Counted from the stretch's first letter, positions 26,304 through 36,250 are shown. The stretch: DNA of 64,000 nucleotides from Candidatus Defluviicoccus seviourii (GCA_900609035.2 UXAT02000001.1:1-64000); one strand, 5' to 3'. Numbers and translations are program-made. The notes: generated from the sequence alone by a model not told the origin.

Positions 26304-29300
26304 GGAAGTCGCGCGAGGAGACCTCGAAGCGGGCCTCGTCGCCAGCGCGGCTGGGGGTGAGGTTGGGGGCAATTTGGCGGCTCAACCGCGCAAGCACGGG
26401 ATCGAGGGTAACCAGCCGCCGGGCCAGCACGTGCACCACCGCGCCTTGCCGCTGCACCCGCCCCTCGACGCCGATCATCTGCGCCCCCAGCACGGTCCCG
26501 CGATGGCGGGCGAAGACGGCAGGCTTGACGATCAGGTTGGCCTGGCCGGTCTCGTCTTCGAGCGTAATGAAGATGATCCCTTTGGCGCTGCCAGGGCTCT
26601 GCCGGGTGATGACGAGGCCCGCCGTCTTCACCCGGACCTCGTGCTTAAGCGCCGCGATCCGCACCGCCGGCAGGTATCCTTCCGTCTTCAGGCGGGCACG
26701 CAACAGCGCCACCGGGTGCGCCTTCAGCGACAGGCCGAACGCCTGATAATCGTCGCTGACCTCCTCGCCCAGAGGCGCCGGCGGCAAGGCAACGGCGGGT
26801 TCTTGGCTCTTTTCGGCGCCGGCGAACAGGGCCGCGAACAGGGGCAGCGGCTCCTCCTCCAACCCCAGCACCGCCCACAGCGCGCACCGGCGATCAAGCT
26901 TGAGCGAGCCAAAGGCATCGGCGCGGGCGAGCGTCTCCAGCGTCCTTGGTGCCAAGCCGGCACGGGCGGCAAGCTCCGCAATCGATGCGAAGGGGCGGCT
27001 GCGGGCGACCGTGATCCCTCTCGCCTCGGCTTCCCTTAAGCCCTTGATCTGACGGAAGCCTAGGCGCAGCGCCGGCCCGCCGGTCGCGGCCGGCTCGAGT
27101 GTGCAGTCCCACTCGCTGGCATTCACATCGGCCGGCAGGACGGGGACGCCGTGCCGCTTGGCATCAGCGATGATCTGCGCCGGGGCGTAGAAGCCCATCG
27201 GCTGGCTGTTGAGGAGCGCGCAGGCGAACGCGGCCGGGTAGTGGCACTTGAGCCAGGCCGAGACATAGACGATCAGCGCAAAGCTGGCGGCGTGCGATTC
27301 CGGAAAGCCGTAGTCGGCGAAGCCCTCGATTTGGCGAAAGCAGCGCAGGGCGAAATCGGCCTCGTAGCCGCGCCCGGTCATGCCGGCGATGAAACGGTCG
27401 CGGAAGTGATGGATGGTGCCGTGGTTGCGGAAGGTCGCCATCGCCCGCCGCAAACCGTCGGCCGCGGACGGCGTGAAGCCGGCGGCGACGATGGCGATCC
27501 GCATCGCCTGTTCCTGGAACAACGGCACGCCCAGAGTCTTGCCGAGCACGGCCTTGAGTTCCGCGGACGGAAACGCGACCTCCTCCAGGCCTTCGCGCCG
27601 GCGCAGGTAAGGGTGCACCATGTCGCCCTGGATCGGGCCGGGCCGCACGATCGCGACCTCGATCACCAGGTCGTAGAATTCCTTCGGCTTGAGCCTCGGC
27701 AGCATGCCCATCTGTGCCCGGCTCTCGACCTGGAACACGCCGACCGAGTCCGCCCGGCACAGCATGGCATAAACGGCCGCATCCTCCGCCGGCACCGTCG
27801 CCAGCGTCAGCCGCCGGCCGTGGTGCTGCGCGATCAGCGCCAAGGCCTTGCGCACGCAGCTCAGCATGCCGAGGCCCAAAATGTCGATCTTGAGGATGCC
27901 GAGCGCGTCGAGGTCGTTCTTGTCCCACTCGATGACGGTCCGCTCGGCCATAGCTGCATTGCCGATCGGCACCACCTCGTTCAAGGGACTGCGGGTGATC
28001 ACCATGCCGCCGGTATGCTGGGAGAGGTGGCGCGGAAAGCCCTTGAGCTCCTCGGCAAGGGCGATCACCCGTTGCAGCCACTGATCGCAAGGGTTGAGGC
28101 CGGCCGCGTGCAGCTCGTCCGCGCCGACCTCCGCCCACGGCCGCCGCCAGAAGGCGCGCTGCAGGGCGGTGATTGCATCGTCCGAGAGGCCAAATACCTT
28201 GCCGACCTCGCGCAGCGCGCTCTTGGTGCGGTACGAGATCACCGTTGCCGTCATGCCGGCGCGCTCGCGGCCGTACTTCTGATAGACGTACTGGATTACC
28301 TCCTCGCGCCGCTCGTGTTCGAAGTCGACGTCGATGTCCGGCGGCTCGTTGCGTTCGGCGCTGATGAAACGTTCGAACAGCACTTCGATGCGGGCGGGAT
28401 CGACGGCGGTGATGCCGAGGCAGAAGCAGACGGCCGAGTTCGCTGCCGAGCCGCGCCCCTGGCACAAGATGCTGCGCTCGCGCGCGAAGCGGACGATGTC
28501 GTGGACGGTGAGGAAGTAGGGTGCGAACTTGAGCGTCGCGATCAGCTCGAGTTCGTGCGCAATCTGGGTCTTGACCTTCGCCGGCACGCCATCCGGATAG
28601 CGCTCGTCCGCACCGAGCCAGCTCAGGTGCGCAAGCTCCTCCTGCGGCGTGCGGCCCTGCGGCACCGGATCGATCGGGTATTCGTACTTGAGCTCATCGA
28701 GGCTGAAGGTACAGCGCCCAGCGATCTCAAGCGAGCGCGCCAAGGCGTCAGGATGGCTGCGGAACAGCCGTGCCATCTCGGCCGGCGGCTTCAGGTGCCG
28801 TTCCCCGTTCGCGAACAGGCGGTAGCCGGCCTCGCGCAGGGTGCAGTGTTCGCGGATGCAGGTGAGCACGTCCTGCAACGGCCGCCGGGTTGCTTCGTGC
28901 GCATGCACATCGTTGGTGGCAACGAGCGGCACGCCGCAGGCGTTGCCAAGCGCCGTCAGGGTGGCGAGCCGCACGTCATCGTCGCCCTGATAGAGTTTGG
29001 CGGCGGCGAGGGAGAGACGGTCGCCGAAGTCCTGCTTGAGGTGCTCGAGGAGGAGGGCGAAGTCCTGATCCGGCTTGTCCGGCGGCACCGCAACCAGCAT
29101 CTGGCCTTCGCTGAAGGCGATGACGTCGGCGAGCGACAGCCGGCACTCGGCCTTGGGCGCCCGCCTGCGGCCCACGCTGAGGAGGCGGCAGAGCCGGCCG
29201 TAGGCGGCGCGGTCGGTGGGAAAGCAAAGGAGGCTTGGCGCATCGTCCAGATCCAGCCGCGCGCCAACGATGAGGCGGGTCCCGCTCGCCTTGGCGGCCG

Positions 29301-29457
29301 TGTGCGCGCGGACGATGCCGGCAAGCGTGTTGCGGTCGGCAATCCCGATCGCGGCGGTGCCTAGGCGCGCGGCTGTGGCGACCATCTCCTCCGGGTGCGA
29401 GGCGCCGCGCAGGAAGCTGAAGTTGGTGGTCACCTGCAGTTCGGCGTAACCGGTCAT
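26299..29457 (-). CDS. dnaE2: error-prone DNA polymerase DnaE2 (ImuC)
   Basis: C-family polymerase that acts with ImuA and ImuB in damage-induced mutagenesis. 1052 residues from ATG 29457 (MTGYAELQVTTNFSFLRGAS), preceded by GAGGGA; the longer frame to 29514 runs into imuB. The N-terminal PHP domain is present, the palm has the catalytic PDIDVDFEHERRE, and an OB-fold lies near the C-terminus (VKTAGLVITRQSPGSAKGII). It begins 16 bases after the imuB stop. The length is typical for DnaE2 and shorter than DnaE1. Confidence 0.96.
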   Translation of the reverse strand: MTGYAELQVTTNFSFLRGASHPEEMVATAARLGTAAIGIADRNTLAGIVRAHTAAKASGTRLIVGARLDLDDAPSLLCFPTDRAAYGRLCRLLSVGRRRAPKAECRLSLADVIAFSEGQMLVAVPPDKPDQDFALLLEHLKQDFGDRLSLAAAKLYQGDDDVRLATLTALGNACGVPLVATNDVHAHEATRRPLQDVLTCIREHCTLREAGYRLFANGERHLKPPAEMARLFRSHPDALARSLEIAGRCTFSLDELKYEYPIDPVPQGRTPQEELAHLSWLGADERYPDGVPAKVKTQIAHELELIATLKFAPYFLTVHDIVRFARERSILCQGRGSAANSAVCFCLGITAVDPARIEVLFERFISAERNEPPDIDVDFEHERREEVIQYVYQKYGRERAGMTATVISYRTKSALREVGKVFGLSDDAITALQRAFWRRPWAEVGADELHAAGLNPCDQWLQRVIALAEELKGFPRHLSQHTGGMVITRSPLNEVVPIGNAAMAERTVIEWDKNDLDALGILKIDILGLGMLSCVRKALALIAQHHGRRLTLATVPAEDAAVYAMLCRADSVGVFQVESRAQMGMLPRLKPKEFYDLVIEVAIVRPGPIQGDMVHPYLRRREGLEEVAFPSAELKAVLGKTLGVPLFQEQAMRIAIVAAGFTPSAADGLRRAMATFRNHGTIHHFRDRFIAGMTGRGYEADFALRCFRQIEGFADYGFPESHAASFALIVYVSAWLKCHYPAAFACALLNSQPMGFYAPAQIIADAKRHGVPVLPADVNASEWDCTLEPAATGGPALRLGFRQIKGLREAEARGITVARSRPFASIAELAARAGLAPRTLETLARADAFGSLKLDRRCALWAVLGLEEEPLPLFAALFAGAEKSQEPAVALPPAPLGEEVSDDYQAFGLSLKAHPVALLRARLKTEGYLPAVRIAALKHEVRVKTAGLVITRQSPGSAKGIIFITLEDETGQANLIVKPAVFARHRGTVLGAQMIGVEGRVQRQGAVVHVLARRLVTLDPVLARLSRQIAPNLTPSRAGDEARFEVSSRDFH

Positions 29458-29473
29458 CCGCGCGCGTCCCTCG

Positions 29474-31078
29474 TCAGCCGAACAGGCCGTGCAGGTACCA
29501 GCGCGGCGGCGCATCGGCGCGGTAGGGTCCTTCGCGATAGACCCAGAACCTGCAGCCGTCCGTGTCCTCGAGCCGGTAGTAGTCGCGGCTGGCGGCGCCT
29601 AAGTCCGCACCGGCATCGCTGCGCCACCACTCCGGCGCGATCCGCTCCGGCCCGTCGGCGGCGATGATGCGGTGCTGCAGGCGGCGCCAGCGGAAGAGCG
29701 CAGGCGGCCCCTCTGGCACCGGCGCCACCACCTCGATCGGCTCCGGTGAAGGGAACAGCGTGAGCGGCCGCGGCTGGCGGAGCCAGGGGCCCGTGCCGGC
29801 GGAAGCAGCTCCGGTCAGGGCCGGCACTTCCTGAAAGGCCCGCTCCGGAATGTGGCTTGCGTGCGGCGCCAGCCAGACGACCGCTTCCGCCCCCAGCCGG
29901 TTGCTCAAGCGGTCGATCAGCGCACCGAGGCTGTCCGCTGCCGCGGTGTCCGCCCTGTCCGCGCCGTCAAGCGCGATCGCGGTTTGAGCGGGCCGATGCG
30001 GCTCGGTGACGAGGGCTGCGAGCGTCATCACCTCGATACCGAAGCCGACGTCCAAGCCCTCCAGCTTGTCGCGCAACAGCCGGCTCAGGTGTGCCTCGGC
30101 GACGCTGGGGCGGCTGGTGCCAGCTTCGATCCGGGCGAGGCTGCCGTCGCTGCGATAGCACGCGAGCTCCAGTTGCCGGGCGCCGCGCTGTGCTGCCTGC
30201 AGCCGCCGGCTCAACTCGGCAACCAACAGTGCGACGACGGCCGTCACGTCACTCAAGCGGCCGAGCGGCTCGGCAAAGGCGAGGCGGGCGAGGAACTCCG
30301 GCTGCGGCCGGCGCGGCGACAGCGGCTCATCGACCCGGCCGACAGCCTGATCGAGCGTAAGCAGCAGCGCCTCGCCGAAGCGGGCGGCGAGCGGGGCGCG
30401 CGGCAGTGCCATGAGATCGCCGATCCGGCTTAAGCCCAGCCGGCGCAACCGCTGGAGCGCGGCCACGGGCAGCCGCAGCCCCTCGATGGGGAGTGGCCGC
30501 AGGCGCGTCGCGACTTCGCCTGCCGGCACGATGCTGACCGGCTTCCGCGCCAGCCGGGCCACAGCCCAGGCGGCACCGGCGGTCTCTGCCACCGCGGCCG
30601 CGGCGGTGAAGCCAAGCGCGGTCATGCGCTTGACCAGATCGGCCAGAAGGGCCGCCTCATCGCCGCAGAGGTGGGCGCAGCCGGAGATGTCGAGCCACAG
30701 CCCGGCGCCGCCGCCCAGCCGGCCGGCCCCGGTGCTGGCCGCATCGATGGCGGTCCAGGGCGTATAGCGCGCGCACCAGTCGGTGAGGCGCGCCAGCAGC
30801 CGGCTGTCGGCGGCCCCATCGTGCGGGCGGACGTCGAGATCGGGCCGGATCGCCTTGGCACCCGCGAGCGGCAGGCCTGGCGCGATGCCGGCGGCGTACG
30901 CGGCGGCGCTGACGGCCATCAGCCGCAGCCCGCCATTGCCGGCGCTGCCGACGGTGGCGATCAGGGGTGCCGCCGCCTCAGCCGGCGCGCGCGCTTGGCT
31001 GCCTGCCTGGCTGCCAAGCCGCCGGCGCCGGCGGTCGGTGACGAAGCTCGGCAGCCAGAGCGAGACGATCCGTTTCAT
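29474..31078 (-). CDS. imuB: ImuB, Y-family polymerase-like mutagenesis protein
   Basis: Inactive Y-family polymerase relative that links DnaE2 and ImuA to the beta clamp. ATG 31078 begins MKRIVSLWLPSFVTDRR, the usual ImuB start, giving 534 residues. The palm contains SAAAYAAGIAPGLPLAGAKA, and the acidic catalytic residues of true Y-family polymerases are not evident, as known for ImuB. Its 5' end overlaps imuA by 101 bases in another frame. Confidence 0.93.
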   Translation of the reverse strand: MKRIVSLWLPSFVTDRRRRRLGSQAGSQARAPAEAAAPLIATVGSAGNGGLRLMAVSAAAYAAGIAPGLPLAGAKAIRPDLDVRPHDGAADSRLLARLTDWCARYTPWTAIDAASTGAGRLGGGAGLWLDISGCAHLCGDEAALLADLVKRMTALGFTAAAAVAETAGAAWAVARLARKPVSIVPAGEVATRLRPLPIEGLRLPVAALQRLRRLGLSRIGDLMALPRAPLAARFGEALLLTLDQAVGRVDEPLSPRRPQPEFLARLAFAEPLGRLSDVTAVVALLVAELSRRLQAAQRGARQLELACYRSDGSLARIEAGTSRPSVAEAHLSRLLRDKLEGLDVGFGIEVMTLAALVTEPHRPAQTAIALDGADRADTAAADSLGALIDRLSNRLGAEAVVWLAPHASHIPERAFQEVPALTGAASAGTGPWLRQPRPLTLFPSPEPIEVVAPVPEGPPALFRWRRLQHRIIAADGPERIAPEWWRSDAGADLGAASRDYYRLEDTDGCRFWVYREGPYRADAPPRWYLHGLFG

Positions 31079-31769
31079 CGCACCATTCCACCACCCAACT
31101 CCCCGCCGGGCCGCTGCGGCAGCGCAGCAGCTCCAGCCGCCAGCGGCTGCGGATGCCGGGCGCGTCGGCAATTCCGGGGACAGCACCGATCTGCCAGCGG
31201 GTGACGGCCCAGGCGGCAGTGGCCGCAGCCGCGCCGGGCCGCAACAGGAGCGCCGTGCCGCCGCTCGCCTCGGCCGCCAGTTGCAACCGGCGCAGGCCGA
31301 TTGGTGCCAGGACCGTGGTTTCCCCCAGCACTGCCGCCACTGCCGGGCAGCGCAGTGCGTCTTCCATCACCCACAGCACATCCGCCTCGCGCTCGACATG
31401 CACCATCAGCAGCCGGGCGGGATCAAGGCCCATGCCGGCAAGCCCGGGTGCATAGAGGCCGCGGCGGCGCCGGCACCACAGCACGTGCCCGCCCCGTCCG
31501 GCGAAGCGAGCCAGGAGGACGGCAGCGAACGCGACTGCAGCAGCGCTCGCATCAGCCGCCAGGATCTCATGCAGGCAGCCGCGCGGCAGGCCGCCCCAGG
31601 GCAGGGTGCGGTCAATCGCGGTGAGGCCGAGCGGCACCGGCGGCCGGGCGGTTGCACCCTTGCTGCGCGGCTGCCCAGTTCGCAACTGAGCCTGCAGGGC
31701 GGCGATCGTAAGCGCGGCAGGCGGACGGGAAGGCAGGGCAGGGGCCATCGCCGGGGGCTCTATGTTCAT
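30978..31769 (-). CDS. imuA: ImuA, SOS mutagenesis protein
   Basis: First gene of the imuA-imuB-dnaE2 cassette, a RecA-like protein needed for mutasome activity. The RecA-related core is seen at GLPRGCLHEILAADASAAAV and the following strands. It has 263 residues from ATG 31769; ATG 31748 (MAPALPSRP) is a real alternative because the LexA box overlaps the first ATG. The 3' end overlaps imuB by 101 bases, longer than the usual few bases. Confidence 0.9.
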   Translation of the reverse strand: MNIEPPAMAPALPSRPPAALTIAALQAQLRTGQPRSKGATARPPVPLGLTAIDRTLPWGGLPRGCLHEILAADASAAAVAFAAVLLARFAGRGGHVLWCRRRRGLYAPGLAGMGLDPARLLMVHVEREADVLWVMEDALRCPAVAAVLGETTVLAPIGLRRLQLAAEASGGTALLLRPGAAAATAAWAVTRWQIGAVPGIADAPGIRSRWRLELLRCRSGPAGSWVVEWCDETDRLALAAELRHRPPAPAAWQPGRQPSARAG

Positions 31770-31778
31770 GATATGTTC
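31764..31778 (-). promoter_or_regulatory. LexA (SOS) box of imuA-imuB-dnaE2
   Basis: GTTC (31764-31767), 7 bases, GTTC (31775-31778): the alphaproteobacterial LexA site GTTC-N7-GTTC, here in plus-strand orientation. It overlaps the first ATG of imuA (31769-31767), so LexA would block the operon until DNA damage. Confidence 0.8.
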
Positions 31779-31814
31779 GATTTTAGCCGACGCGCCGACG
31801 CCGTCAAGCCCCTG

Positions 31815-33068
31815 TCAGCGAAACCGTTCGCTGCCGAAGCCGTCGAGAGCAATTTCAGGGGTTTGACCCAGGATCACGTCGGCGACGACGCGCCCCGCCC
31901 CGCAGGCCATGGTCCAGCCCAGCGTGCCGTGGCCGGTGTTGAGGAACAGACCCGAGAGCGGCGTCGCGCCCATCACCGGCACGCCGTCCGGCGTTGAGGG
32001 GCGAAGGCCGGCCCAGAATTCGGCCGCGCCTGGGTCCCCACAGCGGGGGAATAGTTCCATCGCCTTCTCCCGCAGGAACATCGCCCGCTTCGGCCAGACG
32101 GTGGTGTCGTAGCCGGCGAACTCGGCGGTGCCGGCAATCCGCAGCCGCTCGCCCAGCCGGCTGTAGACCATCTTGAACTCATCATCGATCAGGCTCACGA
32201 CCGGTGCTAAGCCTTCGGCCGCGACCGGGATCGTCACCGAGTACCCCTTGGCCGGATAGACCGGCAGCCTGATGCCGAGCGGCTGCAGCAGCAGCGGCGA
32301 GTAGCTGCCGCAGGCGACGACGAAGGCATCGGCCGTAATCGTGCCGGCTGCGGTCTCGACCGCTGTCACCGCCTGACCGGCGCGGACCAGCCGTTCGATC
32401 GTCGTCCCGTACTGAAAGGTTACGCCTTCGGCCGCGCACGCCTCAGCGAGGCCGACCGTGAACGCGTGCGCATCGCCGCTCTCGTCATCGGGGCTGAAGA
32501 TGCCGCCGACGAGGTGCGGCCGTGCCGCTGCCAGCGCCGGCTCCAGCGCCACGCAGGCATCCGCATCGATCACCTCGCGCCGGCAGCCGAGGCGGTTCAT
32601 CAGCTCTACCAGCGGCAGCGCTTCCGCATAATCCTTCGGGTTGCGGAATATGTGGAGAATGCCGCGTATCAGTTGATCGTACGCGATGCCGGTTGCTGCG
32701 CGCACCGCCGCCAACTGCTGCCGGCTGTAGACGGCCAGCCGCAGGGCGCGCTCGGTGTTGGTGCGCATGCGCGAAGCCGTGCAGTTGGCAAGAAAGCGCA
32801 CGAGCCAGGACGCCAGCGCCGGATCGAGACGAAGGTGGAACAGGAGCGGCGCATCGGCCCGGCCCAGCCACTTGAATGCCTTCCACGGCGTGGCCGGTGT
32901 TGCCCAGGGCGTGGTGTGGTTGGCGGAGATCTGGCCGCCGTTGGCAAAGCTGGTCTCAAGCCCGGCGCCGGGTTGGCGATCGACCACCACCACCGTGGCG
33001 CCGCCCCGCGCCAGAAACCAAGCCGTCGCCACGCCGACGACGCCCGCGCCCAGTACGACAACCTTCAC
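31815..33068 (-). CDS. dadA: D-amino acid dehydrogenase (DadA-like)
   Basis: FAD-dependent membrane-associated oxidoreductase that deaminates D-amino acids and passes electrons to the respiratory chain. GTG 33068 gives 417 residues beginning VKVVVLGAGVVGVATAWFLA, the FAD-binding GxGxxG motif. The DadA pattern continues with TSFANGGQISANHTTPWATP and ends with the NTGHGTLGWTMACGAGRVVAD motif. A frame open to 33209 is not supported: GAGGGA sits just before the GTG. Together with dat upstream in the window it points to D-alanine turnover. It is divergent from the NAD(P)H-hydrate repair gene. Confidence 0.92.
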   Translation of the reverse strand: MKVVVLGAGVVGVATAWFLARGGATVVVVDRQPGAGLETSFANGGQISANHTTPWATPATPWKAFKWLGRADAPLLFHLRLDPALASWLVRFLANCTASRMRTNTERALRLAVYSRQQLAAVRAATGIAYDQLIRGILHIFRNPKDYAEALPLVELMNRLGCRREVIDADACVALEPALAAARPHLVGGIFSPDDESGDAHAFTVGLAEACAAEGVTFQYGTTIERLVRAGQAVTAVETAAGTITADAFVVACGSYSPLLLQPLGIRLPVYPAKGYSVTIPVAAEGLAPVVSLIDDEFKMVYSRLGERLRIAGTAEFAGYDTTVWPKRAMFLREKAMELFPRCGDPGAAEFWAGLRPSTPDGVPVMGATPLSGLFLNTGHGTLGWTMACGAGRVVADVILGQTPEIALDGFGSERFR

Positions 33069-33211
33069 CGCGCGTCCCTCTTCCTTCCCGCATTCAGTCT
33101 TATAGGAACGGTCTCGGCCTTCCGCCACTTTGCGCGGGGTACTATCATCCCGCAACCGACCGTGGGCCGGACCGCGCGACAGGCAGCGGCGGGCGAGAAG
33201 GGGAGACAAGC

Positions 33212-34744
33212 GTGGCGGCGGCGGACTGTGCCCTGTTGAGCGTTGAGGAGATGTATCGCGCCGATTCGCTGGCGATGCAGGGCGGCGTGCCCGGTCTCAC
33301 CCTGATGGAGGCGGCGGGCACGGCGATCGCGCGCGCGATCCGCAAGCGTTGGCGCCCGCGGCCGGTGGCGGTCCTGTGCGGGCCGGGCAATAACGGCGGC
33401 GATGGCTTCGTCGTTGGGCGGCTGCTGGCGGCCGAGGGCTGGCCGGTGCGCCTGGGCCTGCTCGGCGCGCCCGACGCCCTCAAAGGCGATGCCGGCGCCA
33501 ATGCCGCGCGCTGGCGGCGACCGATCCAGCCGCTGCATCCCGACCTCCTGGCCGGTGATCCGCTCGTCGTCGATGCCCTGTTCGGTGCCGGCCTTGCCCG
33601 GCCGCTGGACGGCATCACCCGCACGCTGATCGAGGCGATCAACGCGCGCGATCTCGACTGCATCGGCGTCGACGTGCCGAGCGGCGTGCACGGCGATAGC
33701 GGCGAAGTGCTGGGCGTTGCGCCGCGCTGCCGGCTCACCGTCACCTTCTTCCGCACCAAGCCTGGGCACCTGCTCCTGCCCGGCCGGGCTTTGTGTGGCG
33801 AGTTGATCGTGGCCGACATCGGCATTCCGGCGGCGACGCTCGAGCGGATCCGACCGGCCACGTTCGCCAACGCGCCTGCGCTCTGGCAGGAGCACTTGCC
33901 GCGGCCGGCACGCGCCGGCAACAAGTACCATCGCGGCCATGCGGTTGTTGTCGGCGGCGAGGAGATGACGGGGGCGGCGCGCCTTGCGGCGGAGGCCGCG
34001 CGCCGGATCGGCGCCGGTTTGGTGACGATCGCGGCTGCTCCTGCCGTGCACGCCATCTATGCCGCCGGCCGGCCAGGCACCATCGTCGCCCGCATCGCCG
34101 ACGCAAAGGCTTTGCATGAGCTTTGCAGTGATCCGCGCCGGAACGCGATTCTTATCGGCCCCGGCGCCGGCGTGAGCGCGCAAACGCGGGAACGCGTCTT
34201 GATGCTGCTCGGTCTCGCCAAGCCATGCGTGCTCGATGCCGACGCACTCACCGTATTTCGCGATGATCCAGAGAGCCTGTTCGCGGCAATCAAGGCGCCT
34301 TGCGTGCTGACCCCGCACGAGGGTGAGTTCGCGCGGCTGTTTGCGGACAGCGGCGACAAGTTGGCGCGCGACAAGTTGGCGCGCGCCAGGGCGGCGGCGG
34401 CCCGGAGCGGCGCGGTCGTGCTGTTGAAGGGTGCGGACACGGTGATCGCTGCTGCGGACGGGCAGGCCGCCATCAACGCCAATGCGCCGCCCACACTCGC
34501 GACCGCCGGCAGCGGCGACGTTCTGGCGGGGATGATCCTCGGGCTGTTGGCTCAGGAGGTGCCCGCGTTCATGGCCGCGGCCGCCGCCGTTTGGCTGCAC
34601 GGCCAAGCCGCCTCGGTCGTCGGTCCCGGCTTGATTGCGGAAGACCTGATCGATGCGGTGCCGCAGGCGTGTGCGGAGCTGGCCACGGCGGCACATCGCG
34701 ATGGCCATCCTAAGCCGGCAAGGCACCGCAAAGCCGAACCGTAG
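33212..34744 (+). CDS. nnrD: bifunctional NAD(P)H-hydrate epimerase / ADP-dependent dehydratase
   Basis: Repairs NADH and NADPH that have been hydrated. The N-terminal YjeF_N domain (about 1-210) epimerises R and S hydrates (GPGNNGGDGFVVGRLL). The C-terminal ribokinase-like domain (about 225-500) dehydrates the S form using ADP (HRGHAVVVGG, LTPHEGEFARLF, TAGSGDVLAGMI). GTG 33212, after GGGGAG, gives 510 residues; the frame is open further upstream but that part overlaps dadA. Complete by motif content. Confidence 0.93.
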   Translation: MAAADCALLSVEEMYRADSLAMQGGVPGLTLMEAAGTAIARAIRKRWRPRPVAVLCGPGNNGGDGFVVGRLLAAEGWPVRLGLLGAPDALKGDAGANAARWRRPIQPLHPDLLAGDPLVVDALFGAGLARPLDGITRTLIEAINARDLDCIGVDVPSGVHGDSGEVLGVAPRCRLTVTFFRTKPGHLLLPGRALCGELIVADIGIPAATLERIRPATFANAPALWQEHLPRPARAGNKYHRGHAVVVGGEEMTGAARLAAEAARRIGAGLVTIAAAPAVHAIYAAGRPGTIVARIADAKALHELCSDPRRNAILIGPGAGVSAQTRERVLMLLGLAKPCVLDADALTVFRDDPESLFAAIKAPCVLTPHEGEFARLFADSGDKLARDKLARARAAAARSGAVVLLKGADTVIAAADGQAAINANAPPTLATAGSGDVLAGMILGLLAQEVPAFMAAAAAVWLHGQAASVVGPGLIAEDLIDAVPQACAELATAAHRDGHPKPARHRKAEP

Positions 34745-34807
34745 CGAGGTCTTTAGGAACATCGAGGCCGACGCGACCAACAAACAACAAGAACAAGGCA
34801 CTATGCC

Positions 34808-36250
34808 ATGAGTATCAACCTCGTTGCCAAACCAGAGGACCGGGGCAACCTGATCCGCCAGGCGCTGCGCTCGTTGCGGGCCGGCTGGCAGGGCATCGCC
34901 GGGGCACGCTACGACGCCGCTGCGGCCAGTATGCGCCCCGATCTCCCCGGAGATGACTTGGAACCGCTGCGCCAGCAGATGCGGGCATGCCTGGAAGGGC
35001 GCGGCGGTGAGGTTTCTGCCCGCGCCCGTGCGGCTGCCCTCGGGCGGGCCTACCTCACGCTCGACCCGACCGGTCGCGAACGCTTCCTGCGCGTTCTCGC
35101 GGTCGATTTCGATATCGCGGAGGCGGAGGTAAGCGCTGCCATCGACGCCCTCAAAGCGGCTCAGTCACTGGAAGAGCGCAACCGAACCCGCCAGCGCCTG
35201 CGCGCGACCCTGGAGCCGCCCCGGGTCAAACTCCTGACCCAGTTCAACAGCTTGCCGCAGGGGATTAAGTTTCTTGTTAACATGCGGGCGGAGCTGCTGC
35301 CACTGGGGCGGAAGGATCCGGCACTGGCGCTTCTTGCCGACGACCTGCGCGTGCTGCTGGCGACCTGGTTCGACGTCGACTTCCTTGAACTGCGGCGTAT
35401 CACCTGGGACACGGCCTCCGGTGCGTTGCTTGAGAAACTGATTGCCTATGAGGCGGTGCACCCGATCGAGAGCTGGGATGACCTCAAGAACCGCCTCGAC
35501 TACGACCGGCGCTACTTCGCCTACTTCCACCCGCGCATGCCCGATGAACCGCTGATCTTCGTTGAGGTGGCTCTTGTCAATGGGATGGCGGACAACGTTC
35601 AGAATCTGCTTGATCCCAAGGCACCACCGCAGGACCCGAAGACGGCGGACGCGGCGATCTTCTACTCGATCTCAAACGCCCAGCGCGGCCTTGATGGCAT
35701 CAGCTTCGGCAACTTCCTCATCAAGCGGGTGGTCGGTGAGCTTTCACATGAGTTCCCGAACATCAAGACGTTTGCGACGCTGTCGCCGATCCCCGGATTC
35801 GTCCATTGGCTCGATCTGGCCCTCTCCGAGGGGCGGCCCGGACTCTTGAAGCCGGCGGACCGCAAGACGCTCACCGCGCTGGGCGTTACCAAGGGCGCAA
35901 AGGGTTGGCTGCGGCAGACGCTGGCCGGTTCCGACTGGCACCACAACGAAGCGCTCTTGAAGACGCTACGCCCGCTGCTGTTCCGGCTGTGTGCGCAATA
36001 CCTGGCCCGCGAGCAGCGCAGCGGCGGCACCGCGCTCGACCCCGTAGCCCATTTCCACCTTTCCAACGGCGCCCTGATGGACCGTCTCAACTGGATGGCC
36101 GACCGCTCGAAGCGGGGCTTGCGTCACTCCGCGGGACTGATGATCAATTATCGCTACGACTTAGCGAAGATCGAGGAGAACCACGAGCTCTATCGTTCGA
36201 GCGGCAAACGCGCGCTGTCGCCCGGGATCCGGGGGCTGTTGTCGGGCTAG
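34808..36250 (+). CDS. malonyl-CoA decarboxylase
   Basis: Decarboxylates malonyl-CoA to acetyl-CoA and CO2. The 480-residue protein fits the MCD family: an N-terminal helical part followed by a GNAT-fold catalytic domain with HPRMPDEPLIFVEVAL near residue 240, SNAQRGLDGISFGNFLIKRV near 290, and LSPIPGFVHWLDLAL near 325. The C-terminal FHLSNGALMDRLNWMAD matches the conserved active-site region. It is sometimes called matA or mlycd. It appears to be a single gene followed by tRNA-Leu. Confidence 0.93.
   Translation: MSINLVAKPEDRGNLIRQALRSLRAGWQGIAGARYDAAAASMRPDLPGDDLEPLRQQMRACLEGRGGEVSARARAAALGRAYLTLDPTGRERFLRVLAVDFDIAEAEVSAAIDALKAAQSLEERNRTRQRLRATLEPPRVKLLTQFNSLPQGIKFLVNMRAELLPLGRKDPALALLADDLRVLLATWFDVDFLELRRITWDTASGALLEKLIAYEAVHPIESWDDLKNRLDYDRRYFAYFHPRMPDEPLIFVEVALVNGMADNVQNLLDPKAPPQDPKTADAAIFYSISNAQRGLDGISFGNFLIKRVVGELSHEFPNIKTFATLSPIPGFVHWLDLALSEGRPGLLKPADRKTLTALGVTKGAKGWLRQTLAGSDWHHNEALLKTLRPLLFRLCAQYLAREQRSGGTALDPVAHFHLSNGALMDRLNWMADRSKRGLRHSAGLMINYRYDLAKIEENHELYRSSGKRALSPGIRGLLSG

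Noticed and set aside
27151..29364. 737-codon open frame opposite dnaE2
   Set aside because: Antisense to dnaE2, which has its catalytic and PHP motifs; the predicted protein is low-complexity and motif-free.
33065..34801. 578-codon open frame opposite the NAD(P)H-hydrate repair gene
   Set aside because: Antisense shadow of a gene with full motif support; no recognisable domain.
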